Shown here: one piece after another, positions 1-7,275 of the stretch
How the letters are laid out: each line of letters starts with the position of its first letter
Numbering within the stretch: position 1 is the stretch's first letter
Source of the DNA: an uncultured Muribaculaceae bacterium
Lineage (GTDB): Bacteria > Bacteroidota > Bacteroidia > Bacteroidales > Muribaculaceae
DNA length: 18,543 bases
Direction: 5' to 3'
Assembly (NCBI GenBank): GCA_910584735.1
Contig: CAJUBM010000053.1
Location: 1 to 18,543 of the forward strand
Notes under the pieces: generated by a model
Databases searched by the model: none
What the model saw: only the letters and a program-made list of their open reading frames with translations
Told to the model about the DNA's origin: nothing
Position numbers and translations under genes: made by a program

Positions 1-55
1 CTCGGATAATGTCTTTCGTTGGAAGATTGGTGTCTCCGAATTTTGACACACCGCC
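1..55 (-). repeat. Dispersed repeat copy A, cut by the window edge
   Basis: Read on the minus strand, this stretch matches the repeat at 18457-18511 over 55 bases with one difference, and the core of the copy near 13290-13338 with about three differences. It starts about 18 nt after the stop of the minus-strand regulator gene and runs off the left edge. Its first 25 bases can fold into an imperfect 8-bp hairpin (GGTGTGTC against GAGACACC, one mismatch), so it may end the regulator transcript. The other copies continue into a long palindromic arm at the point where this one is cut. Confidence 0.85.
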
Positions 56-73
56 TGATGTTATATCGGGTCG

Positions 74-859
74 TTATTTCGTCGGATAGAACGATTGGAA
101 AGAATTGTCGGAATAGAATACCACGATATTTGTTATCTTTTTTGAGGCCGGGGTATCGAGTGAGATGGATGCCCCCCCGCAGAGAGGTATTGAAGTCGGG
201 TGGGGTGCCGTATCTGCTGAATCTGAAGTATTGCTGACTTCAAAATTAGTGTTGTCGTCAGAGGGGGGATTTCCGCCATAAATGTTGGCGGGTTGTATGC
301 GTATGTTTTTTTCAGTTGTATCTGAATCGTTCAATGTCATCGGCTCTACTCTTTGTGCTGGCCGTTTCGGGATGGGGTTATAGAAGCTTATAGGTGTCCC
401 CGAATCATGGCGAGGCATTTCTTCCCCGGATTCATTATAATTGAAATCATCAGCTACGGTTTCATCCTGTGAAAAAGCGGAATTATAGGATGCCGATTTT
501 TCTTCCGGTTTTTCTGGTATATATTCCGAGGTTTGTATATCCTGTTCAAATGGGAGTGTATTGCTTTGGTGTATAGCAGTATAGTCGGGTTGATAGGATG
601 GAAATCCGGCTTTTTGAGGCTCTGAGGTTTCGTTATTTGCGAACGATTCCATATCTCCTTCGCCAAACATCAGCCATAGGACGGAAAGCGATGGATAGGC
701 AGCATGGATTTTGGAGATTAGCTCGTCAGAAATTTTTTTATTCCTCCCGTTGAGTATCTGTGAGAGGGTGGGACGGGGGATGCGGCAGGTGTCTGCAAAC
801 TGCGAGATTGCAATATTGTTGGATTCTAAAAAGAATTTCAAACGGTTAACGAGATCCAT
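74..859 (-). CDS. Helix-turn-helix (XRE-like) transcriptional regulator
   Basis: Predicted 261-residue DNA-binding protein. The N-terminal 70 residues resemble an XRE/HTH_3 domain: residues 1-15 form a helix, and the helix-turn-helix lies around 18-40 (SQFADTCRIPRPTLSQILNG). It is followed by the LSVLWLMFGEGDM segment common in Bacteroidales regulators of this kind. Residues from about 75 to 235 are rich in Ser, Asn, Glu and Pro and look disordered. The last 20 or so residues (KKITNIVVFYSDNSFQSFYP) form a short hydrophobic tail that is, from memory, conserved in this group. I chose the ATG at 857-859 over the upstream ATG at 908-910 because a Bacteroidota promoter lies between them, so the 17 extra residues would lie upstream of the transcript. 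It is a single gene facing a long AT-rich region. The target is unknown; self-regulation through nearby TTTGCGAAT motifs is a guess. Confidence 0.8.
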   Translation of the reverse strand: MDLVNRLKFFLESNNIAISQFADTCRIPRPTLSQILNGRNKKISDELISKIHAAYPSLSVLWLMFGEGDMESFANNETSEPQKAGFPSYQPDYTAIHQSNTLPFEQDIQTSEYIPEKPEEKSASYNSAFSQDETVADDFNYNESGEEMPRHDSGTPISFYNPIPKRPAQRVEPMTLNDSDTTEKNIRIQPANIYGGNPPSDDNTNFEVSNTSDSADTAPHPTSIPLCGGASISLDTPASKKITNIVVFYSDNSFQSFYPTK

Positions 860-887
860 GTCTGTTGGGTTTGTAATTTTCAGTGTG

Positions 888-919
888 CAAATGTAAAAAG
901 AATTCCACATAAATGCAAA
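888..919 (-). promoter_or_regulatory. Bacteroidota promoter of the HTH regulator gene
   Basis: On the minus strand, TTTG (916-919) is followed after 20 nt by TACATTTG (888-895), which fits the Bacteroidota consensus TTTG-N19-21-TAnnTTTG. Transcription would start near 881, leaving a leader of about 20 nt before the ATG at 859. This supports the shorter start of the regulator. Confidence 0.7.
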
Positions 920-1340
920 TTTATTTTTGGAAATTGAATTTGGGTTTGTTGTTTGCTCTTGTGAAACAATGTTTGCGAATTAAAACCTTGCTTTTTGTGT
1001 ATGTAAATCGAAGAAAATGCAAAATTAAATTGTATGATAATGAAGATTTGGATTTGTATCACTATTTGGTGAGTGGAATTTAAAGAGGCTGTAGAGCTTT
1101 GAATTTATAGTTGAGATTGGGGGCGTAATATCTAAGGTGTTCAGTCTATTCGTATGTGCATTGTCGGCAGTTGAATGTACATTAACGTTATAAACTGCGC
1201 TATGTTGTAGTGGTGGTTTAAATATTGTATATATAATCTATGGTTATCAGTATGTTAGTTGGTGCGTTAATTAAATAAAATGGCATATAGGTAGTTAAAT
1301 TAAATATCCTGAATCGGGATTGTAAACCCGTGGAATGGCT

Positions 1341-1355
1341 TTTGCGAATCGCAAA
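1341..1355. promoter_or_regulatory. Perfect 15-bp palindrome, candidate operator
   Basis: TTTGCGAATCGCAAA is a perfect inverted repeat with 7-bp arms around one base. A degenerate relative (TTTGACTAATCGCAAA) lies at 1451-1466, and a half-site (TTTGCGAAT) at 972-980 near the regulator promoter. The symmetry suits a dimeric DNA-binding protein. The neighbouring HTH regulator is the obvious candidate, but that link is inference. Confidence 0.4.
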
Positions 1356-1835
1356 CAAAGTTTGGGATTGAAAAATGTCAATTACATTCAAAAATTTGTT
1401 TTGAATCTCGCCTGAATTAGATGCAACAAACGGGAATTTTCGAATTCAAATTTGACTAATCGCAAAAGTGAATTGTTTAAATTTGAATTGTTTGCATTAT
1501 TAAATTGAGGTATAATTTACGTATATGTATAATGCTGTGCATTTGTAATTTTTCTAATTCTCAAAATAAAATGCTGGATTTACATTTGTGTTTGGAATTA
1601 TACTTGAATTTTGTGTCGGATTATGGATTTTGTGTTTTCCTTAAATTCCTTGCAAAATTCCGGCCGACCCTCCGGTCATTTACAAATATAACATTCTCTA
1701 AAGGGTAGAATCTCTTGTATTTTTCTAAATTTAACATTTAAACCATTGTTTTTAAGCAATTTAAACATTATATTATTGTGAATGGACTCTCTTCTGTTCC
1801 GGCTGCTGAAAAGTGATGTTCTTGGAACTTTTGTG

Positions 1836-1843
1836 TAACTTTG
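1836..1843 (+). promoter_or_regulatory. Candidate -7 box for dinB
   Basis: TAACTTTG matches the Bacteroidota -7 consensus TAnnTTTG and lies 26 nt before the dinB start codon. No TTTG is present at the expected -33 position, so the promoter would be an incomplete match. Confidence 0.45.
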
Positions 1844-1869
1844 TATTCGCTTCCTATATTATATAAAAC

Positions 1870-3000
1870 GTGCGTAAGATTATACACATAGATATGGATG
1901 CGTTCTTCGCCTCGGTAGAACAGCGCGACAATCCGTCATTGAGGGGACGGCCTGTGGCCGTGGGACACGATGGCCCGCGTGGCGTGGTGGCTACTGCGAG
2001 CTACGAGGCACGTCCTTACGGTGTGCGTTCTGCCATGCCTATTTCCAGGGCCAGGCGGTTGTGTCCCGATTTGATAGTGGTGCCTCCCCGTTTTGAGGTA
2101 TATAAGGAAGTGTCGGGGCTGATTCGTAAGATATTCTCTGAATATACGGAGTTGGTAGAGCCGTTGTCGCTTGACGAGGCCTTCCTTGACGTCTCCCATC
2201 TCCCTTCCGCCACTATTGCCGCCATGGAGATAAAGAGGAAGATTCTCTCCGCTACCGGCCTTACCGCCTCGGCAGGTGTATCGGTGAATAAAATGGTGGC
2301 TAAAATCGCATCGGATTTCCGCAAGCCGGATGGCTTGTTTGTCGTAGAGCCGCGCCATGTGGAAGGGTTCGTGTCCACGCTGGGAGTTGAACGTTTTTTC
2401 GGCATCGGAAAGGTGACTACGGAGAAGATGCACCGTATCGGTATATTCACCGGGGCCGACCTCGCATCCCATTCGGAGAGGGAGCTTGTGGGATTGTTCG
2501 GGAAGGCCGGACATGATTACTTCCTTTATGCAAGAGGGGTTGATAACCGCCCTTTGCAGCCCCACAGGGAACGAAAGTCGGTAGGAGCAGAAACTACTTT
2601 CGAGAAGGATACTGATGATGGAGAAGAGTTGCGAAGCTACCTGTCCGATGTACGTTCGGATATGATGAGGCGTCTCCATCGTGCGGGGTTCAAGGGGAAG
2701 ACTGTTACGTTGAAGTTGAAGTTCGATGATTTCCGTCAGATTACCAGGTCAAGAACCATTGCGGGATATGCTGATGACGAGTTGGTCGTCACTGAGGTCT
2801 CGGAGGCTCTTCTATCCGAGGTGGATCTGGATGGACATAAGGTGCGTCTGATAGGGTTGGCAGTGTCTAATGCCTCTTCCTCCCACGCCACGGCGGAGGC
2901 TGTGCCTGATATGGACGCAGATATTTGCGAAGGTGTGCAACTCCTGCTGGATTTCCCCGGTTTGCAGGTATGGGAAAAAAGCCGTAACTTTGCGAATTGA
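1870..3000 (+). CDS. dinB: DNA polymerase IV (Y-family translesion polymerase)
   Basis: A 376-residue Y-family polymerase that copies past damaged template bases. The N-terminus MRKIIHIDMDAFFASVEQRDNP is nearly identical to the classic DinB start. Catalytic metal ligands are visible as D8 in HIDMD and D102-E103 in SLDEAF, and F13 is the expected steric gate against ribonucleotides. The SYEARPYGVRSAM region contacts the incoming nucleotide. Residues from about 165 to 225 hold the thumb, and from about 240 to 345 the little-finger domain. QLLLDF at 357-362 near the C-terminus resembles a sliding-clamp binding motif. Length is normal for the family (about 350). The start codon is GTG. The gene is 12 nt upstream of nrnA, and its last codons contain that gene's predicted promoter. 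I see no LexA-type site upstream. Confidence 0.96.
   Translation: MRKIIHIDMDAFFASVEQRDNPSLRGRPVAVGHDGPRGVVATASYEARPYGVRSAMPISRARRLCPDLIVVPPRFEVYKEVSGLIRKIFSEYTELVEPLSLDEAFLDVSHLPSATIAAMEIKRKILSATGLTASAGVSVNKMVAKIASDFRKPDGLFVVEPRHVEGFVSTLGVERFFGIGKVTTEKMHRIGIFTGADLASHSERELVGLFGKAGHDYFLYARGVDNRPLQPHRERKSVGAETTFEKDTDDGEELRSYLSDVRSDMMRRLHRAGFKGKTVTLKLKFDDFRQITRSRTIAGYADDELVVTEVSEALLSEVDLDGHKVRLIGLAVSNASSSHATAEAVPDMDADICEGVQLLLDFPGLQVWEKSRNFAN
2961..2992 (+). promoter_or_regulatory. Promoter of nrnA inside the dinB 3' end
   Basis: TTTG (2961-2964), then exactly 20 nt, then TAACTTTG (2985-2992): a full match to the Bacteroidota consensus. Transcription would begin near 2999, about 14 nt before the nrnA ATG. 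It lies wholly within the last codons of dinB. Confidence 0.65.
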
Positions 3001-3012
3001 AGCAAAGATACA

Positions 3013-4101
3013 ATGAATGAAGTAAAACTGGACAAGGAATCCGTAAGCCGCCTGAAACATGAATTGCAGGGGGTGCGGCAGGTGGTTGTCACCTGCCATC
3101 TATCCCCTGACGGGGATGCTATGGGTTCGTCGCTCGGGCTGGCGCGCGCGTTACGCAACGCGGGAAAGAGCGTGAAGGTGATTACGCCCGACACTCCGCC
3201 GAAAAACCTTATGTTTCTCCCGGGAGCATCGGAGATAATGCCGTTCTCGCGGTATGACCGCGTGGCTACACGTATCCTGGCCGAGGCCGACATGATTTTC
3301 TCCCTTGACTACAACGACTCCAAGCGTGTCGACCTTATGGAGAAAGCCATTCTTGGTTCAAAGGCTCTCAAAGTGATGATTGACCATCATCTCTTCCCGT
3401 CTGATTTCCCTGACATAGTGATTTCGCACCCTGAATCCTCTTCGACCTCGTTGCTCATCTATCTCGTTCTCGAACGCATGGGCAGGGCCGATTTGGTAGA
3501 CCGCGAGGCGGCCGAGTGCATATATACCGGCATGATGACCGATACGGGGAATTTCTCGTATAGCTCTAACTCCTCCCAGATTTATGAAGTTATAGCCAGG
3601 CTTTTGGAAAGAGGGATTGACAAGGATTCCATATATAGGCAGGTATACTTTACGAATTCGCCGAACCGGCTGATGCTCAACGGATATGCTATGTGCAGCA
3701 AATTCACGGTATATCCCGAACATCGCGCGGCTCTGATTACTCTCACAAGGGAGGAACTAAACCGCTTCCATTACCAGAAAGGGGATACGGAGGATTTGGT
3801 AAACCGTCCACTGACTTGCCCGGATATTACTTATTCGGTCTTTCTAAGGGAGGAGAGCAATTATATAAAGGTGTCGACCCGGTCAAAGGGTGAGTTCCCG
3901 GTGAATAAGATTTGTGAGGCCCATTTCAATGGCGGCGGCCATAAAAATGCTGCCGGAGGAGAATTCTACGGAACTCTTCAGGAAGCGGTAGATGCCGTTA
4001 TAGAGCTTATGCCGTTATATGACAGATACCTTTCCGCTTCTGCGTTCGATGCCCGGGAAGATTCCGATAACGATTCCGATAGCTTTACTTCGCGAACATA
4101 G
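3013..4101 (+). CDS. nrnA: DHH/DHHA1 phosphoesterase, NrnA-like oligoribonuclease / pAp phosphatase
   Basis: A 362-residue member of the DHH-DHHA1 superfamily. By family it degrades short RNA oligonucleotides and may dephosphorylate 3'-phosphoadenosine 5'-phosphate in the cytoplasm. All DHH metal motifs are present: H29 with D33 and D35 in CHLSPDGDAMGSS, D99 in SLDYND, D124-H125-H126 in MIDHH, and D177 in TGMMTDTGNFSYSS. The C-terminal DHHA1 domain has the substrate-binding GGGH at 307-310 (FNGGGHKNAAGG). Length is slightly above the usual 320-345 because of an acidic, Ser/Asp-rich tail after about residue 345. It follows dinB by 12 nt but appears to have its own promoter. A cyclic-dinucleotide phosphodiesterase is a less likely alternative, since no sensory or membrane domain is attached. 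Confidence 0.92.
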   Translation: MNEVKLDKESVSRLKHELQGVRQVVVTCHLSPDGDAMGSSLGLARALRNAGKSVKVITPDTPPKNLMFLPGASEIMPFSRYDRVATRILAEADMIFSLDYNDSKRVDLMEKAILGSKALKVMIDHHLFPSDFPDIVISHPESSSTSLLIYLVLERMGRADLVDREAAECIYTGMMTDTGNFSYSSNSSQIYEVIARLLERGIDKDSIYRQVYFTNSPNRLMLNGYAMCSKFTVYPEHRAALITLTREELNRFHYQKGDTEDLVNRPLTCPDITYSVFLREESNYIKVSTRSKGEFPVNKICEAHFNGGGHKNAAGGEFYGTLQEAVDAVIELMPLYDRYLSASAFDAREDSDNDSDSFTSRT

Positions 4102-4148
4102 TGAGAGCTTCCCCGTGGAGTGACGTCCCTATTTTTATAAATGAAATA

Positions 4149-4733
4149 ATGAACAGAAATATATTAATTCGTTGTGCTTGGATAGTCGGCGCGTTTCTGC
4201 TGCTCGCTGCCGGAGGGTGCAACAATAAGAAAAGTTATGCCGAACTCCTGAAGGAGGAGAATAAGTCGGTAAACACATATCTTGCCGATCAGAATGTGAT
4301 TCTTTCAATACCTCCCGATTCGGTGTTTGTATACGGAAAAGATGCACCTTTCTATCGTTTGGACGAGGAAGGCAATGTATATATGCAGGTGGTTAATCCG
4401 GGCAACCTGGAACAGAAGGTAAAGAACGACGAACTTGTTTATTTCCGTTTTACGCGTTGGAATCTTGACTCCTATGCCAAGACTGGCGAACTTTCCGAAG
4501 GCTGGGGAAATGCCACCGATATGTCGTTAGGGTCTGCATCCTTCCGATATGGCAATTTCACCCTTACTTCCTCCTCGCAATGGGGCGCGGGTCTTCAGAT
4601 GCCGTTGGCTTTCCTTGGCATGGACTGTGAGGTAAACCTTATTATAAAATCCCAGTACGGCGTTACATCGGAAATGGCCCAGGTCATACCGTTCTTATAT
4701 AACGTAAGGTATTATAACGCGGTAAGCGATTAA
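4149..4733 (+). CDS. DUF4827 family lipoprotein
   Basis: A 194-residue predicted lipoprotein. The ATG at 4149 gives a signal peptide (MNRNILIRC, then the hydrophobic stretch AWIVGAFLLLAA) ending in a lipobox-like AAGGC, with the lipidated cysteine at residue 24. An upstream in-frame GTG at 4101 would add 16 residues before the signal peptide, so I reject it. After the Cys come NNKKSYAELLKEENKSVNTYL and a beta-rich domain ending in QVIPFLYNVRYYN. The sequence resembles DUF4827 proteins of Bacteroidales, and the ending recalls FKBP-type folds, though I see no clear prolyl isomerase active site. The function is unknown. It lies 47 nt after nrnA and 46 nt before glmM, so it is probably co-transcribed with them. 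No typical outer-surface lipoprotein signal is obvious after the Cys, so a periplasm-facing position is likely. Confidence 0.8.
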   Translation: MNRNILIRCAWIVGAFLLLAAGGCNNKKSYAELLKEENKSVNTYLADQNVILSIPPDSVFVYGKDAPFYRLDEEGNVYMQVVNPGNLEQKVKNDELVYFRFTRWNLDSYAKTGELSEGWGNATDMSLGSASFRYGNFTLTSSSQWGAGLQMPLAFLGMDCEVNLIIKSQYGVTSEMAQVIPFLYNVRYYNAVSD

Positions 4734-4779
4734 CACCGGACAATAAAACTGGAATAAAAAACTAAATTTACTCCCAACA

Positions 4780-6171
4780 GTGAGTCTTATAAAATCAATA
4801 TCAGGCATACGCGGCACCATAGGCGGCCGCGCCGGCGAGGGTCTCAGTCCTCTCGACATCGTTAAGTTTACGGCTGCTTATGCGGCATTTATACGCAAGG
4901 AATGTAACGCATGCGGCGAAGATTCTAATATTATAGTAGTAGGGCGCGATGCCCGTCTGTCGGGTAGTATGGTGAGCGACATCGTTACTGCCACGCTTTG
5001 CGGCATGGGCTTCGATGTTATAAATATCGGGCTCGCATCAACGCCTACCACCGAGATTGCGGTCACCGGCAATTCTGCATGCGGCGGGATTATCATCACC
5101 GCGTCCCATAACCCTCTGCAGTGGAACGCCCTCAAACTTCTCAACTCCAAGGGCGAGTTCCTTAACGACCTGCAAGGCAAAGAGGTGCTCCGTATCGCGG
5201 AGGCTGAGGCGTTTGAATTTGTGTCGGTTGAAAAGCTCGGTCATGTTTATAACGATGAGACATGGACCATGCGTCATATCCGCCAGGTGCTTGATTTGAA
5301 ACTGGTCGACCGTGATGCTATAGCGAAAGCCGACTTTACGGTGGCTGTAGATGCCGTGAATTCCGTAGGCGGAGTTGCTATACCGGCGCTCTTGCGCGCA
5401 CTGGGGGTGAAGAATATCGTAGAACTGAACTGCGAGCCTAACGGACGTTTCGCACATACCCCGGAGCCTATCCCTGAAAACCTCACACAGATTTCCGAAC
5501 TGATGAGGGATGGTAAGGCCGATGTTGGCTTTGTGGTCGACCCTGACGTTGACCGTCTTGCCATTGTGATGGAGAACGGCGAGATGTTCGTTGAAGAATA
5601 TACCCTCGTGGCGGTAGCTGACTACATCCTTGCCCATACTCCCGGAGCCACGGTGTCGAATCTGAGCAGTTCGCGGGCGCTTCGTGATGTTTCTGCCGCC
5701 CATGGCTGTGACTATTCCGCTGCTGCCGTAGGAGAGGTTAACGTGGTTGCGAAGATGAAGGAGACCGGCGCTGTAATAGGCGGGGAGGGCAACGGTGGTG
5801 TTATCTATCCGGAGGCCCATTACGGACGTGACGCACTTGTCGGTGTTGCCTTGTTTCTGACTCTCCTTGCCAAGAGTGGGAAGAAGGTTTCGGAACTTAA
5901 GGCCGGTTATCCCCCTTACGCCATCGCTAAAAACAAGATACAGCTTACGCCTGATATAGATGTCGATGCTATCCTTGAAGCGGTCAAACTCCGTTTCAAA
6001 GGTGAGAAGATTACCGATATTGACGGCGTTAAGATAGACTTCCCGGATTCGTGGGTACATCTGCGTAAATCCAACACAGAGCCTATAATCCGCATCTATT
6101 CCGAGGCGCATACCATGGCTGATGCCGAAGCGCTGGCAGAACGTATAAAAGAGGTAATAGCCTCCATTTGA
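4780..6171 (+). CDS. glmM: Phosphoglucosamine mutase
   Basis: A 463-residue alpha-D-phosphohexomutase. GlmM converts glucosamine-6-phosphate to glucosamine-1-phosphate on the cytoplasmic route to UDP-GlcNAc, the precursor of peptidoglycan and LPS. All four active-site motifs are intact: the phosphoserine loop TASHNP with S109, the metal loop DPDVDR at 254-259, the sugar-binding GEGNGG at 335-340, and the phosphate-binding RKSNTEP at 429-435. The start is GTG at 4780, directly before SLIKSISGIRGTIGG, the conserved N-terminal motif of the family. Length is normal. A phosphomannomutase/phosphoglucomutase role cannot be fully excluded from sequence alone, but the SISGIRGTIGG start and the overall match favour GlmM. 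The gene sits between a lipoprotein gene and a peptidoglycan peptidase gene, which fits an envelope role. Confidence 0.93.
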   Translation: MSLIKSISGIRGTIGGRAGEGLSPLDIVKFTAAYAAFIRKECNACGEDSNIIVVGRDARLSGSMVSDIVTATLCGMGFDVINIGLASTPTTEIAVTGNSACGGIIITASHNPLQWNALKLLNSKGEFLNDLQGKEVLRIAEAEAFEFVSVEKLGHVYNDETWTMRHIRQVLDLKLVDRDAIAKADFTVAVDAVNSVGGVAIPALLRALGVKNIVELNCEPNGRFAHTPEPIPENLTQISELMRDGKADVGFVVDPDVDRLAIVMENGEMFVEEYTLVAVADYILAHTPGATVSNLSSSRALRDVSAAHGCDYSAAAVGEVNVVAKMKETGAVIGGEGNGGVIYPEAHYGRDALVGVALFLTLLAKSGKKVSELKAGYPPYAIAKNKIQLTPDIDVDAILEAVKLRFKGEKITDIDGVKIDFPDSWVHLRKSNTEPIIRIYSEAHTMADAEALAERIKEVIASI

Positions 6172-6185
6172 CACATGTTATAATA

Positions 6186-6219
6186 AATCCATTCTCCAAA
6201 GTAATCCATTCTCCAAGTT
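6186..6219 (+). repeat. 17-bp tandem duplication upstream of the NlpC/P60 gene
   Basis: Two consecutive 17-base units (6186-6202 and 6203-6219) share AATCCATTCTCCAA exactly and differ only in their last few bases. The duplication occupies most of the 56-nt gap between glmM and the next ATG at 6228. It is probably a replication-slippage product; it could affect the leader of the downstream gene. Confidence 0.8.
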
Positions 6220-6227
6220 AAGGTAAT

Positions 6228-7214
6228 ATGGACCGCATGTTTGCGAGAATTATGGTGGCAGCCGGTATCCTGGCAGGTTCGTTCTCTTACGGTTGGGCGC
6301 AATATGCCCTCCCGTCGGTGTCTGTGTCCTCCTTGCGCGGAACCCCCGGACATGCGTCTGAACTCGTATCGCAGGCGGTGATGGGAACACCTTTGAAAAT
6401 CCTGTCGCGTAATGGCGACTGGCTCCGGGTTGAAACGCCCGAAGGGTATAACGGGTATGTCCGCAGCAATACCGTTGAGGAGATGGATGCCGGTAGGTTT
6501 GGCGTCTGGCAGCGCTCGCCGCGTGTAGTGGTGAGTGCTACAGATCAGACTTATGTTTATGATAACGATTCCATAATGACCCCTTCGCATAGGGTTACCG
6601 ATGTCGTGCCGGGATGTATTCTTGAGATTGAGGGATATGTCACGCCCTACTCCGCCACCAAGGTCAAGCTTCCCGACGGCCGTGTGGGGTATATAGGTAA
6701 TCATGATGTCACCCCGCTATCGGAATGGGCGGCAATGGCGTGTGACAGTGCTGCTGTACGCCTGTTGGAACCGGCCGTTACTCTCATGGGCACCCCCTAT
6801 GTATGGGGTGGCACCTCCGTGAAAGGGATGGACTGCTCCGGGTTTACTCAGTTGCTGTTCTACAGACACGGCATATTGCTGCCTCGCGATGCCTCGCAAC
6901 AGGCCCGTGTAGGGAAGGAGGTCTTTCTTCGGCAGGACGGTAGCGCTTTGGATGACGGACTGCTTGATGTCTTGAAGCCGGGCGACCTTCTCTTTTTCGG
7001 CAACCGGGCCACGCGCAAGGTAAACCATGTCGGTCTTTATATGGGGGATGGTATGGTTATCCATTGTTCGGGGCGTGTTAAGATAAACCGCCTTTTGGAC
7101 GGCCCGGGCGCTGATGCATCGCTCTATTTGCTTTCCGCCCGCAGGGTGGAGGGGGAATGGGTGGATTCGCTTTCGGTGGCATCGCTGCCCATTTATGGCC
7201 TGAATAATTTCTAA
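6228..7214 (+). CDS. Secreted SH3 - NlpC/P60 peptidoglycan endopeptidase
   Basis: A 328-residue exported cell-wall hydrolase. A signal peptide spans residues 1-24 with likely cleavage after GWA. Residues from about 30 to 85 and 95 to 165 look like two bacterial SH3 domains (LKILSRNGDWLRVETPEGYNGYV and VKLPDGRVGYI are typical strands). The C-terminal NlpC/P60 domain (about 175-306) has YVWGG at 191-195, catalytic C203 in MDCSGF, H267 in VNHVGLY and H279 in VIHCSG: the usual Cys-His-His triad. This architecture matches gamma-D-glutamyl-L-diamino-acid endopeptidases (dipeptidyl-peptidase VI-like) that cut peptidoglycan stem peptides or recycle muropeptides. There is no lipobox, so it is probably soluble in the periplasm. 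Its exact bond preference cannot be read from the sequence. It lies between glmM and ileS on the same strand. Confidence 0.9.
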   Translation: MDRMFARIMVAAGILAGSFSYGWAQYALPSVSVSSLRGTPGHASELVSQAVMGTPLKILSRNGDWLRVETPEGYNGYVRSNTVEEMDAGRFGVWQRSPRVVVSATDQTYVYDNDSIMTPSHRVTDVVPGCILEIEGYVTPYSATKVKLPDGRVGYIGNHDVTPLSEWAAMACDSAAVRLLEPAVTLMGTPYVWGGTSVKGMDCSGFTQLLFYRHGILLPRDASQQARVGKEVFLRQDGSALDDGLLDVLKPGDLLFFGNRATRKVNHVGLYMGDGMVIHCSGRVKINRLLDGPGADASLYLLSARRVEGEWVDSLSVASLPIYGLNNF

Positions 7215-7217
7215 TGC

Positions 7218-7248
7218 TTTAATACTTAATCTGAAATTCGTACCTTTG
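7218..7248 (+). promoter_or_regulatory. Promoter of ileS
   Basis: TACCTTTG (7241-7248) matches the Bacteroidota -7 box, with a near-consensus TTTA at 7218-7221 after a 19-nt spacer. Transcription would start near 7255, about 20 nt before the ileS ATG at 7276. I see no T-box-like or other long leader. Confidence 0.65.
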
Positions 7249-7275
7249 CGGTAAATAAATATATATAAGTGACCG

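Larger units (their letters stand above)
860..1869. other. Long AT-rich intergenic region with clustered inverted repeats
   Basis: About 1 kb without a convincing gene. It carries the regulator promoter at its left end and a dinB promoter element at its right end. Between 1315 and 1490 there are several inverted repeats: a 15-bp palindrome at 1341-1355, ATTCAAAA/TTTTGAAT at 1386-1393 and 1399-1406, and an 11-bp pair at 1443-1453 and 1479-1489. A TAAATTTG box at 1478-1485 has TTTG 23 nt upstream (1451-1454), slightly too far for a good promoter. The 67-codon reading frame at 1505-1708 looks like translated AT-rich spacer. A small RNA or an operator region is possible but not shown. Confidence 0.6.

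Noticed and set aside
19..237. A 72-codon plus-strand frame at the left edge
   Set aside because: It runs through repeat copy A and antisense to the end of the HTH regulator, with no sign of being coding.
1505..1708. A 67-codon plus-strand frame in the AT-rich gap
   Set aside because: No ATG start, no promoter at a good distance, and the composition matches the surrounding non-coding DNA.
1936..2679. A 247-codon minus-strand frame
   Set aside because: It is antisense to dinB, a clear polymerase gene; the translation shows no domain.
5038..6174. A 378-codon minus-strand frame
   Set aside because: It is antisense to glmM, which has all its active-site motifs; there is no promoter or recognisable domain.
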